Source: Solidesulfovibrio magneticus (GTDB lineage: Bacteria > Desulfobacterota > Desulfovibrionia > Desulfovibrionales > Desulfovibrionaceae). Taken from it: a stretch of DNA of 16,614 nt. Both the position numbers and the translations under genes were made by a program. Shown here one piece after another: positions 8,159 to 15,262 of this stretch (positions are counted from its first letter, which is position 1; each line of letters begins with the position of its first letter). The notes under the pieces were generated by a model, which was given only the letters and a program-made list of their open reading frames with translations, did not search any database and had not been told where the DNA came from. Location: contig DLGG01000042.1 of assembly GCA_002482565.1 (NCBI GenBank), positions 1 to 16,614 of the forward strand, in the 5' to 3' direction.

Positions 8159-9412
8159 ATGCGTGTCGATATTCATGCGCATTTCTTTACATTTTCATTG
8201 TTTTTGACAGGGGCGGCGGAAGCGAATCTTCGGGAGCGGTTGGTGCGGGACACCCACATGTCGTCGGCAGCAGCCAAGACGGTCGTGACATTGCTCAAAG
8301 CCATCATCGAAACAGGCGTGGGGCAATCAGGGCTTTGGCAATTTCTGAAGAAAATCGGTGTAGTTGATCATTTTGCCGAGCAATTCGTCACAACAGGCTG
8401 CCTGCCGTCCATCAGCGCCGTGGCGGATGCGTTTTTCGACGGCATGTCCGCCGGGCAGGTCGCGCGCGGATACGTTCCCTGGCCGCCGGGTGTGGGGGAG
8501 ACCGCTGAAGAGCTGGTCGCGACGGCTTTGATGATGGATGTCGTCGATGCGTCGTCGTCCCAGGCGGATCTCGACAAGTTTGCCGTTCAGTACCGCGACA
8601 CGGTCTTGCAGGCCATCCGTTATCCGGGACGGGTGCTGCCCTTCGTGGCGTTTAATCCCTTGCGTGGCGAGCTCGCGCTGAAAACCGTGGAGTACGCGCT
8701 GGATGCTGGAGAGTGCGTGGGGGTTAAGCTGTATCCGTCGCTTGGCTATGATGCGAATGAGCCTGCAATCGACAGGTTGCTGGCAATCTGCGCCGCCTAT
8801 GACGCGCCAATCATCATGCATTGCAATGACGGAGGATTTTGCGGTCCGAATGAACTCGATCCTGACAAGTGTTTTCCTGGCAATTGGGGAGCTGCCGTGG
8901 AGAATTATGACGTGAGGATCGATTTCGCCCATTTTGGCGAACAAAATAGATCAGGAGCGTATAATACCGTCTGGCGCGACAATATTTGCACGTTGATGGC
9001 GGCGCAGCCGGAGAAGTGTTTTACCGACCTGTCCTATCAGTCCCATATGGTCAAACAGACCAGCCATTCCGCCGCGTATGCGAATTGGTTGCGAGGGGTG
9101 ATGGCCGAGCCTGTTGGCGATAATGTGCTTTTCGGGACGGATTTTTTCATGAGCTGCATGGAAACGGATGTCCTGTCGTACTGGTCGGCCATGGCCGCGG
9201 TTCTTGGTCCGGACTTTGACCGTGTCAGCCAAGGCAATGCCATGCGTTTCCTTGGCTTTGAACCGCCGTCCGCTCCCGGAGCAGACGACGCGCTGCCTCG
9301 GCGGGACAGTTCCCTGGAGCGCCACGTTTTGTATCTTCGTGGGAAAAAGAAAGGCAACCCTGCCTTCGCCTCTGGGGCGCAGCCGGCCTCCTGGATTAGG
9401 AACCTGTTGTAG
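8159..9412 (+). CDS. Amidohydrolase-family (Amidohydro_2-like) metal-dependent hydrolase
   Basis: This is a TIM-barrel metal enzyme of the amidohydrolase superfamily, 417 residues. The metal-binding set is visible: H6-x-H8 in DIHAHFF on the first strand, H221 in IIMHCND, H258 in DFAHFG and D328 in FGTDFF. K190 in GVKLYPSLGYD could contact substrate or metal. QGNAMRFLGF (358-367) is the typical end of the barrel. A 50-residue tail follows and is rich in charged residues. The ATG at 8159 has a strong AGGAGG four bases upstream; the frame is open further back but has no support there. The start of the gene is visibly richer in A and T than its neighbours, which may point to transfer. Its end overlaps convergent hflX by 17 bases. 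There is no operon partner. The substrate is unknown; hydrolase or decarboxylase chemistry is possible. Confidence 0.82.
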   Translation: MRVDIHAHFFTFSLFLTGAAEANLRERLVRDTHMSSAAAKTVVTLLKAIIETGVGQSGLWQFLKKIGVVDHFAEQFVTTGCLPSISAVADAFFDGMSAGQVARGYVPWPPGVGETAEELVATALMMDVVDASSSQADLDKFAVQYRDTVLQAIRYPGRVLPFVAFNPLRGELALKTVEYALDAGECVGVKLYPSLGYDANEPAIDRLLAICAAYDAPIIMHCNDGGFCGPNELDPDKCFPGNWGAAVENYDVRIDFAHFGEQNRSGAYNTVWRDNICTLMAAQPEKCFTDLSYQSHMVKQTSHSAAYANWLRGVMAEPVGDNVLFGTDFFMSCMETDVLSYWSAMAAVLGPDFDRVSQGNAMRFLGFEPPSAPGADDALPRRDSSLERHVLYLRGKKKGNPAFASGAQPASWIRNLL

Positions 9413-11123
9413 GCGCGTCCCCTGCCTCGTCCGTAAGCGCCGCGTCCGGGCCGGCCGGTTCGTGCATGACCCGAACCCCCGGCCCGGAGCGTACCCGGGA
9501 CAGCACGGCATCGGTCAGCTCGGCCAACCCGTCGCGGGTCTTGGCCGACAGGGCGATGGCCTCGGGGAAGAGGTTTCGCAGCTCCCACCGGCGTTCCTCG
9601 GACACGGCGTCCCATTTGTTGAGCACAAACAGGCGGGGCGTGTCGCCAAGCTCCATCTCCTGCAAAATGTCCGCCACGGCGGCGGCTTGGGCTTCCACCT
9701 CGGGATGGGAGGCGTCGGCCACGGCCACGAGCAGGTCGGCCGCTTCCAGTTCCTCCAGGGTGGCCCGGAAGGCTTCCTTCAATTCCTTGGGCAGCTCGCG
9801 GATAAAGCCCACGGTGTCGGTGAGGATGATCTCGTGGTTGCTGGGGAAGCGCAGCCGGCGGCTGGTCGGGTCCAGGGTGGCGAAAAGCCGGTTCTCGGCC
9901 AGCACGGCGCTGCCGGTCAGGGTATTGAGCAGGGTGGATTTGCCGGCGTTGGTGTAGCCGACAAGCGACACCACCGGCAGCCCGGCCCTGGCCCGGCCGG
10001 CCCGGGCGGCGGCCCGGCGCTTGCGCAGTTCCTTGAGCTCGTCCTTGATGCGGCCGATGCGTTCGCGGATGCGCCGCCGATCCACCTCAAGCTTGGTCTC
10101 GCCCGGTCCCCGGCCGCCGATGCCGCCCATGAGCCGGGACATGGCCCGATCCTGGCGCACCAGGCGCGGTTGCAGGTACTTGAGCTGGGCCATCTCGACC
10201 TGCAGCTTGCCCGAGCGGGTGGCGGCGTGCTGGGCGAAGATGTCGAGAATGAGCTGGGTGCGGTCGATGACCCGCAGCTGCGTCACCTCGGCCAGGTTGC
10301 GGATCTGGGAGGGGGAGAGTTCGCCGTCAAAGACCAAGAGCGACGCCCCGGCCCGCAGGGCCACGATCTCGATTTCGGCGAGTTTGCCTTTGCCGAGCAG
10401 GAACTTGGGATTGATGGCCGACACGCGCTGCACCACCCGTTCGGGCACGTCCAGCCCGGCCGTGTCGGCCAGGGCGGCCAGCTCGTCAAGCGATGCGTCC
10501 TGCGCGGCCTTGGGCGCGGTGGCCACGCTGACCAGCACGGCCTTTTCCCGGCCCGAGGCCGCCTTGCCCGGGGCGTCGATGCGCTCGCCCTCGCGGGCCA
10601 GCTCGGCTTCCAGGGCCTCGGCCAGGGCGTTGAAATCTTCCTCCACCCGGTCAAAGGGGCGCGGCGGCAGCACGTCGTAGGGCGCGTCGCCGGCTCCGGG
10701 CGGCAGCAAATGGGCCATGTGCAGCGTCGCCGGCTGGGCCAGGCCGTCCACGGTGAGCGCGGCCACGGAGTCCAGACGCAGGAAGAGCATGTCGGTGAGG
10801 TCTTCTTCGTTAAGCCCCTCGCCGGCCAGATGGGTGTGGAGCAGGCGCAAGCCGCGCAATCGGCCGGCGCTCAGGCGCGCCCGGTCGAGTTCGGGGATGA
10901 GGATGCCCTTTTGGCTGCCGACGATGATGTGGGCCGGCCGGCCCTTGCGGTCGATGAGCAGGCCCACCTGCCGGCCGATGCCGTAGGAGATGGCGGCGAG
11001 TTCCCGGGCCTGGTCCACGGTGTAGCCGCCCATGGACGGATAGCGGCGCGTGCCCAGACGTTCCAGGGCTTTTATCTGGCTGGGCTTAAGCCCGACGATG
11101 TTGCCTTCGGCTTTGGCGGCGAT
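9396..11123 (-). CDS. hflX: GTPase HflX, ribosome-splitting factor
   Basis: HflX binds the 50S subunit and splits stalled ribosomes. Counting from the ATG at 11033, the long N-domain occupies about 1-290. The linker GGIGGRGPGETKLEVDRRR (303-321) precedes the GTPase: G1 GYTNAGKST (359-367), G3 DTVGF (406-410), G4 NKWD (472-475) and G5 SAKT (496-499). Conserved HflX sequence (GLKPSQIKALERLGTRRYPS) continues in frame upstream of 11033, but no ATG, GTG or TTG occurs before the in-frame stop at 11262-11264. The start given here is an ATC at 11121-11123, seven bases after AAAGGA, which yields 575 residues. If ATC is not used, the start is ATG 11033 with a clipped N-terminus. The 3' end overlaps the amidohydrolase gene by 17 bases, leaving no room for a normal terminator. 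Confidence 0.93.
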   Translation of the reverse strand: MAAKAEGNIVGLKPSQIKALERLGTRRYPSMGGYTVDQARELAAISYGIGRQVGLLIDRKGRPAHIIVGSQKGILIPELDRARLSAGRLRGLRLLHTHLAGEGLNEEDLTDMLFLRLDSVAALTVDGLAQPATLHMAHLLPPGAGDAPYDVLPPRPFDRVEEDFNALAEALEAELAREGERIDAPGKAASGREKAVLVSVATAPKAAQDASLDELAALADTAGLDVPERVVQRVSAINPKFLLGKGKLAEIEIVALRAGASLLVFDGELSPSQIRNLAEVTQLRVIDRTQLILDIFAQHAATRSGKLQVEMAQLKYLQPRLVRQDRAMSRLMGGIGGRGPGETKLEVDRRRIRERIGRIKDELKELRKRRAAARAGRARAGLPVVSLVGYTNAGKSTLLNTLTGSAVLAENRLFATLDPTSRRLRFPSNHEIILTDTVGFIRELPKELKEAFRATLEELEAADLLVAVADASHPEVEAQAAAVADILQEMELGDTPRLFVLNKWDAVSEERRWELRNLFPEAIALSAKTRDGLAELTDAVLSRVRSGPGVRVMHEPAGPDAALTDEAGDAPTTGS

Positions 11124-11443
11124 GGCGGAATCCTTTGGTTTGCGGGGTGAGAGGGCGCGGCCGCGATAGGGCGCGGCCGGTGGGCGACATGTAGCGCGGC
11201 AGGGAAGGGCGAGGCAAGGGGGAGAGACGGCTTCGGAGGTGTTGTTGGAAACAGGCGATGCTCAAAATAAATATTCGCGCGGAAAAGAGCAAAAATGCCG
11301 AATAACATCTATTTTTTCTGGTGCTATGGCTCAATTGTAAAATTACGGCGGCTGCTCGCCGGGTGTGCTACGGTGACTCCGCTGATTAGAGGGAAGGGTT
11401 TAGCTGAGATTTTTTATAACCTTAAATAGTAAAAAGGTGCCAC
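11124..11443. other. Divergent intergenic region, AT-rich on its right side
   Basis: About 320 bases between hflX and the small cysteine-rich gene. From about 11260 onward the base composition drops sharply in GC. A TATAAC at 11415-11420 could be a -10 box for the small gene, but no convincing -35 accompanies it. I see no clear promoter for hflX and no repeat. Confidence 0.5.
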
Positions 11444-11641
11444 ATGGAAGAGCCTAAGCGCGTATTTTGTGAGGATTGTAGGTGTTGGGAAGATGTCCCT
11501 GGTGTTGACGGTAGATGCCATAGAAAAGCACCGATTGCGAAAAATTCCAAAGGAGAAGTGTTTCCGGCGACAAACTATGATGATTACTGCTTTGATGGTA
11601 TTAAGAAGTCAGAGGATGAGCTGGAAAAATCGGTTAGATGA
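11444..11641 (+). CDS. Small cysteine-rich protein, probable metal-binding, unknown function
   Basis: A 65-residue protein with cysteines at 9, 12, 14, 24 and 49, a tryptophan at 15 and an FPAT...DDYC end. This spacing, CxxC near the start, then W, then CH/CR with a following Pro, then WP/FPxT and a final Cys, recurs in small uncharacterised bacterial and phage proteins and suggests zinc or iron binding by four cysteines. The ATG at 11444 has AAGGTG (11435-11440 region) a few bases upstream. It is written in DNA of about 38% GC (counted on two 60-base stretches), unlike its neighbours, which suggests recent arrival. It could be a phage or island leftover. The function is unknown; that the frame is coding rests on the motif and the ribosome site. 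Confidence 0.62.
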   Translation: MEEPKRVFCEDCRCWEDVPGVDGRCHRKAPIAKNSKGEVFPATNYDDYCFDGIKKSEDELEKSVR

Positions 11642-11662
11642 GTTTTGCAAATCCCTTGAGAC

Positions 11663-11749
11663 TCAGCAGTTTGATTGACGTATTGGTGTAGAGAGATCGT
11701 TTTCGGCCTTGGCCAGCCAACGCCGGACGGCGGAGTCACGTTCGTTCAT
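11663..11749 (-). pseudogene. Truncated HEPN-domain gene (toxin partner of the MNT gene)
   Basis: This reading frame starts with an ATG at 11749 that overlaps the end of the MNT gene by 14 bases, the usual coupling of MNT-HEPN pairs. Its first 19 codons (MNERDSAVRRWLAKAENDL) look like the opening helix of HEPN proteins. After about 11692 the sequence changes to unrelated AT-rich DNA and the frame stops nine codons later. Only 28 residues remain, so the catalytic RxxxxH region is missing and no toxin can be made. The break falls at the edge of the AT-rich patch. Confidence 0.72.
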
Positions 11750-12050
11750 GGAGCACCACGCCCTCGGCCTGGATGCGCGAAAGAAACGACGCCGGTTGCC
11801 GCGACAGCCGGGCGGCTTCCTCCGGCGTATGCACCAGCACGTCCATGGACCAGGTGCGCAGCCCGAAGAGGGCGGCGACGGCGGCGGCGCGAGCCGGCGG
11901 ACGCAGATCGGTTTCCATCTCCACGTAGAGATCGATGTCGCTGTCCGGCCTGGCTTCGCCCCGGGCATGGCTGCCGAAAAGGATGATGCGGCGGGGGGCG
12001 AAGGCCCGAATGATGGCGTCGGCGACAGCCTGGATTTGCGCGCGTTCCAT
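11736..12050 (-). CDS. MNT-domain nucleotidyltransferase (antitoxin type, MntA-like)
   Basis: A 104-residue minimal nucleotidyltransferase. In characterised MNT-HEPN toxin-antitoxin pairs, such an enzyme silences a HEPN RNase by adding AMP to it. The catalytic signature GS-x10-D-x-D is intact: G26-S27 in FGSHARGEA, then D38 and D40 in DSDIDLYVEM, with the third carboxylate D70 in WSMDVLV. ATG 12050 is used; a TTG at 12059 is an alternative and neither has a strong ribosome site. The stop overlaps the start of the HEPN gene, which is broken, so this antitoxin appears orphaned. It may be non-functional in context or may act on another HEPN protein elsewhere. Confidence 0.83.
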   Translation of the reverse strand: MERAQIQAVADAIIRAFAPRRIILFGSHARGEARPDSDIDLYVEMETDLRPPARAAAVAALFGLRTWSMDVLVHTPEEAARLSRQPASFLSRIQAEGVVLHERT

Positions 12051-12112
12051 GATCGCCAATCAAGCACATGGGGCAAACGCTGTCCAGGGGCCGGCAGCGG
12101 CCGGAAAGCAAC

Positions 12113-12150
12113 AAAAAACCGCCGGAGACGCGGCCTGCGTCTCCGGCGGT
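12113..12150 (-). terminator. Rho-independent terminator of the nrdG-nrdD operon
   Basis: A perfect 14-bp stem, 12118-12131 with 12137-12150, has a five-base loop. Read on the minus strand it is followed by six T residues (A-run at 12113-12118 on the + strand), about 32 bases after the nrdD stop. This is a textbook terminator for the minus strand. Confidence 0.94.
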
Positions 12151-12181
12151 CAAAGCGTTTTGCCCGGGAAGCCCAGCCCCG

Positions 12182-14236
12182 CTAACAAATCTCCCCGTAG
12201 GTCAGCCGCTCCGCGTACTCCGCCTGCTTGCCCTTGTTCCACAAGGACACCGGCCGGTAATAGCCCACGATGCGCGTGAACACTTCCGAGGGCGCGCCGC
12301 ATTGCGGACACTCGAAATGCTCGCCCTTGACGTAGCCGTGCTCCTTGCACACCGAAAACGTCGGCGTGATCGACAGATACGGAATCTTCGTCATGGTGAA
12401 CGCCTTGACGATAAACGACTTGAGCGCTTCCACGTCGGCCACGGCTTCGCCTAGGTAGGTGTGGAACACCGTGCCGCCGGTGTAGAGCGGCTGGAGCTTG
12501 TTTTGATGCTCCAGGGCGGCGAACACGTCGCGCGACAGCCCCACCGGCAGGGTCGTGGAATTGGTGTAGTACGGCGTGCCGTTGCCCGAGGCCTTGATGT
12601 CGGCGTACAGCGCCTTGTCGATTTTCGCCAGGCGGTAGCTCGTGCCCTCGGCCGGCGTGGCTTCGAGGTTGTAGAGGTTGCCGGTCTCTTCCTGAAAGCG
12701 CGAGGTCACTTCGCGCAGATGCTCCAGCATCCGGGTCATGAGCCGCACCCCGGCCTCGGTCTCGATGCCCTTGCCGAGCAGATTGATGCAGGCTTCATGG
12801 CCGCCCACCAGCCCGATGGTGGAGAAGTGCCCCTTGAAGCCGTTTTTGAGGTAGCGCTTGGTCCAGGGGAAAAGCCCCCGCTCCAGGTTGTCGCTGATCA
12901 TCTTGCGCTTGAATTCCAGGGCCGTCTTGGCCAGCTCGGCGTATTCGCCGACCAGATCCAGGAAATCCTCCTCGCCCTGGGCCAAAAAGGCCAGCTTGGG
13001 CAGATTGAGCGTCACCACGCCCACCGACCCGGTCAGGTCGCCGGCCCCGAAAAGCCCGCCCACCTTGTTGCGCAGCTGGCGCAAATCCATCTGCAGCCGG
13101 CAGCACATGGAGCGCACGTCCTCGGGGGAGAGGTCGGAATTGATGAAGTTCTGGAAATACGGCGCGCCGTACTTGGCCGTCATCTCCAGCAGCAGCGTGC
13201 CGATCTCGGAGTCCCAGGGAAAATCCTTGGTGACGTTGTAGGTCGGGATGGGGAAGGAGAAGATGCGGCCGTCGTAGTCGCCCCCGGCCATGACCTCCAG
13301 AAAGGCCTTGTTGATCATCGCCATTTCCGGGGCGAAGTCGCCGTGGACGGCGTCCTGCATTTTGCCGCCGATGATGACGGCCTCATTGGCCAAGTGCTTG
13401 GGCGGGGAAAGGTCGAAGGTGAGGTTGGTGAACGGGCTTTGGCCGCCCCAGCGCGAGGTGGTGTTGAGGTTGAAGACGAACTTCTGCATGGCCTGCTTGA
13501 CTTCTTTATAGGTCAGGCCGTCGTGGCGGATGAAGGGGGCCAGGTAGGTGTCGACGTTGTTGAACGCCTGGGCTCCGGCCCATTCGTTTTGCAGGGTGCC
13601 CAGGAAATTGACCATCTGCCCCAGGGCCGTGTCGAAGTGGCGGGGCGGCCCGGCGCAGGAGCGGCCGGCGAGGTTGAAGCCTTCCAGCAGCAAGTCGCGC
13701 AGGCTCCAGCCGGCGCAGTAGCCGGCCAGGCCAAAGGACAGGTCGTGGATGTGGAAATAGCCGTGCTCGTGGGCGGCGCGCACTTCCTCGGGGTATTTTT
13801 CCAGGGCGTACCGTGCCTGCACCGTGCCCGACAGGTGGAGCATGAGACCCTGGAAGCTGTGGTTCATGTTGGCGTTTTCCGCCACCCGCCAGTCGGTCTT
13901 GGCGATGTAGGTGTCGATGACGTCGGCGATGTCCAGGAAGGCGGCCTTTTGCTCGCGCAGCTCGCGGCGTTTTTCGCGGTAGACGATGTAGCGCCGGGCC
14001 ACGGCGAAAAGGCGCGACTCCATGAGCACAAGCTCCACCGCGTCCTGGACATGCTCCTGCTCGGGCACGTCGTTGCCGAGTTCCTCAAGCTTGCCCTCGA
14101 CCTTGCCGGCCAGGCGCGCCGCCAGGATCGGGTCCTGAACGCCGCTCGCCTTGAGGGCTTTTAAGATCGCCTGGGCGATCCGCTGGCTGGACCAGGTTTC
14201 CAGGCATCCGTCACGCTTGCGAATCTGCTTGGGCAT
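12182..14236 (-). CDS. nrdD: Anaerobic (class III) ribonucleoside-triphosphate reductase
   Basis: This oxygen-sensitive glycyl radical enzyme makes deoxyribonucleotides from ribonucleoside triphosphates, the DNA precursor route of anaerobes. It is 684 residues, a full family length. An N-terminal ATP-cone (about 1-95, starting IRKRDGCLETW) senses ATP/dATP. The substrate cysteine is in MCCRLQ (C378/C379). The C-terminal metal site is C630-x2-H633 with C643-x2-C646, and the radical glycine is G658 in RIVGYYRP. The ATG at 14236 has GGAGAAGG just upstream. It overlaps the end of nrdG by 26 bases, so the two are translationally coupled, and a strong terminator follows. All key residues are present; the call is secure. 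Confidence 0.98.
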   Translation of the reverse strand: MPKQIRKRDGCLETWSSQRIAQAILKALKASGVQDPILAARLAGKVEGKLEELGNDVPEQEHVQDAVELVLMESRLFAVARRYIVYREKRRELREQKAAFLDIADVIDTYIAKTDWRVAENANMNHSFQGLMLHLSGTVQARYALEKYPEEVRAAHEHGYFHIHDLSFGLAGYCAGWSLRDLLLEGFNLAGRSCAGPPRHFDTALGQMVNFLGTLQNEWAGAQAFNNVDTYLAPFIRHDGLTYKEVKQAMQKFVFNLNTTSRWGGQSPFTNLTFDLSPPKHLANEAVIIGGKMQDAVHGDFAPEMAMINKAFLEVMAGGDYDGRIFSFPIPTYNVTKDFPWDSEIGTLLLEMTAKYGAPYFQNFINSDLSPEDVRSMCCRLQMDLRQLRNKVGGLFGAGDLTGSVGVVTLNLPKLAFLAQGEEDFLDLVGEYAELAKTALEFKRKMISDNLERGLFPWTKRYLKNGFKGHFSTIGLVGGHEACINLLGKGIETEAGVRLMTRMLEHLREVTSRFQEETGNLYNLEATPAEGTSYRLAKIDKALYADIKASGNGTPYYTNSTTLPVGLSRDVFAALEHQNKLQPLYTGGTVFHTYLGEAVADVEALKSFIVKAFTMTKIPYLSITPTFSVCKEHGYVKGEHFECPQCGAPSEVFTRIVGYYRPVSLWNKGKQAEYAERLTYGEIC

Positions 14237-14876
14237 CGGCCTTCTCCTCCCCGCGGCGCGGCAGCGGTCGAAACGGTTGGATGGTCAGGGCGTGTCCGGG
14301 CGGCAGCAGCGACTCCACCTCCCTGATGTCGTCGTCCGTCAGTTCGGGCACGCGGGTGGCGCGAAACTGGACGCGCCCGGGATGGGCCACGGCCAGGGCA
14401 AAGACCTCGCCCAGGCGCTTGGCGGCGTCGGCGGCCTCGGCCAGGCCGCCGGTGACCAGCGGGTACTTGGCAAAAGGCGCTTTGACGTCCACGGCCAAGT
14501 AGATGTCCGGGTGGCTGGCCAGCAGCGTGGCCAGGACGTCCGGGCGCAGGCCGTTGGAATCGACCTTGACCGGCAGCCCCGAGGCGGCCACAGCGGCGGC
14601 CAGGCCGGGCATTCCCGGGGTCAGGGTGGGTTCGCCGCCGGTGATGACCAGCCCGTCGAGCCAGGGGCGACGGGTCTCGACGAACCGGCGCACGGCTTTC
14701 TCGGCCAGGGGCGCGGCGCCGGCTTGCGGCGTCCAGGCCAGTGCGGCGTTATGGCAGTGGGGGCAGCGCAGGTTGCAGCCGCCGAAAAACAGCACGGCGG
14801 TCAGTCGCCCCGGCCAATCGCAAAGGGACATGGGCTCGATGCCACGCACGAGCTCCCAGGCGGATGGATAGGTCAT
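14211..14876 (-). CDS. nrdG: Anaerobic ribonucleotide reductase activase (radical SAM)
   Basis: This radical SAM enzyme installs the glycyl radical on NrdD. It is 221 residues, with the cluster motif C34-x3-C38-x2-C41 (GGCNLRCPHCHN) and the SAM-binding ITGGEPTL at about 77-84. It resembles the NrdG2/PflA-like branch, starting with a typical EPMSLCDWPGR segment. The ATG at 14876 has no obvious ribosome site (an A-run and AT-rich bases precede it), so low translation or a start difference is possible. It comes first in the operon, before nrdD, and its end overlaps nrdD by 26 bases; in E. coli the order is nrdD then nrdG. The tail is polar and probably flexible. Confidence 0.95.
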   Translation of the reverse strand: MTYPSAWELVRGIEPMSLCDWPGRLTAVLFFGGCNLRCPHCHNAALAWTPQAGAAPLAEKAVRRFVETRRPWLDGLVITGGEPTLTPGMPGLAAAVAASGLPVKVDSNGLRPDVLATLLASHPDIYLAVDVKAPFAKYPLVTGGLAEAADAAKRLGEVFALAVAHPGRVQFRATRVPELTDDDIREVESLLPPGHALTIQPFRPLPRRGEEKADAQADSQA

Positions 14877-15262
14877 TTTTTAACGATGCCAATAGGATAA
14901 CGAAGTTGCGGACCCCCGCGCGCTCCCCAACGCGCAGGGCAGGGACCACCCCGACACTTCCCCAAGCCGCATCCGTCATACGCCCGGAGCAAACGATTGC
15001 AAGAGGGGTCGGCCGGCCGGAAATCGCCCTCCTCGGCCAAGGTCGCGCCATGGCGGGCGATATTTTTTTCCGGCCGTCGCAAAGGGTAGGGGCCGGGAAT
15101 AGTAGTCCATGGCCAAGGCTTCGAAATGATGGAATTTGTGTGTGATTCCAGGAAGGGTAGGCATCGTGTTCGCCGGATTGCCCGGCAGCGGAAAAAATGG
15201 CGGATGCGACAAATTCGAGAAATAGCGGTCCGTCTGCCCGGGCGGGTGCCGCCGTCGTGGAA
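14877..15262. other. Intergenic leader upstream of nrdG, no gene seen
   Basis: About 385 bases between the partial membrane-protein gene and nrdG, both on the minus strand. It should hold the nrd promoter. One notable structure is a 9-bp minus-strand hairpin (14931-14939 with 14914-14922, one G-T pair), 37 bases before the nrdG start. Another is an inverted repeat, CCGGCC at 15070-15075 with GGCCGG at 15091-15096, next to a T-run on its 5' side on the + strand. I could not match either to a known riboswitch, and I see no cobalamin box or clear NrdR box. Short open frames here lack support. Confidence 0.5.
14914..14939 (-). other. Hairpin in the nrdG leader
   Basis: On the minus strand CCCTGCGCG pairs with CGCGCGGGG around an eight-base loop. 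No T-run follows, so it is not a terminator. It may affect leader stability or translation of nrdG, which lacks a visible ribosome site. Confidence 0.4.

Noticed and set aside
9168..11150. 660-codon open frame on the + strand opposite hflX
   Set aside because: It is the shadow of hflX in GC-rich DNA: low-complexity Gly/Gln/Val/His-rich translation with no domain, while the minus strand encodes all GTPase motifs.
12461..14164. 567-codon open frame on the + strand opposite nrdD
   Set aside because: A shadow of nrdD, composed of repetitive Val/Gly/His/Leu sequence with no recognisable motif; nrdD has every catalytic residue.
15061..15100. Terminator formed by CCGGCC / GGCCGG near a T-run
   Set aside because: The T-run lies on the 5' side of the stem on the + strand, and on the minus strand the run after the stem is A, so it cannot work as an intrinsic terminator in either direction.
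14877..15262. Cobalamin riboswitch, SRP RNA or 6S RNA in the nrdG leader
   Set aside because: Looked for on both strands; no B12 box, SRP tip sequence or 6S-like long bulged hairpin was recognisable.
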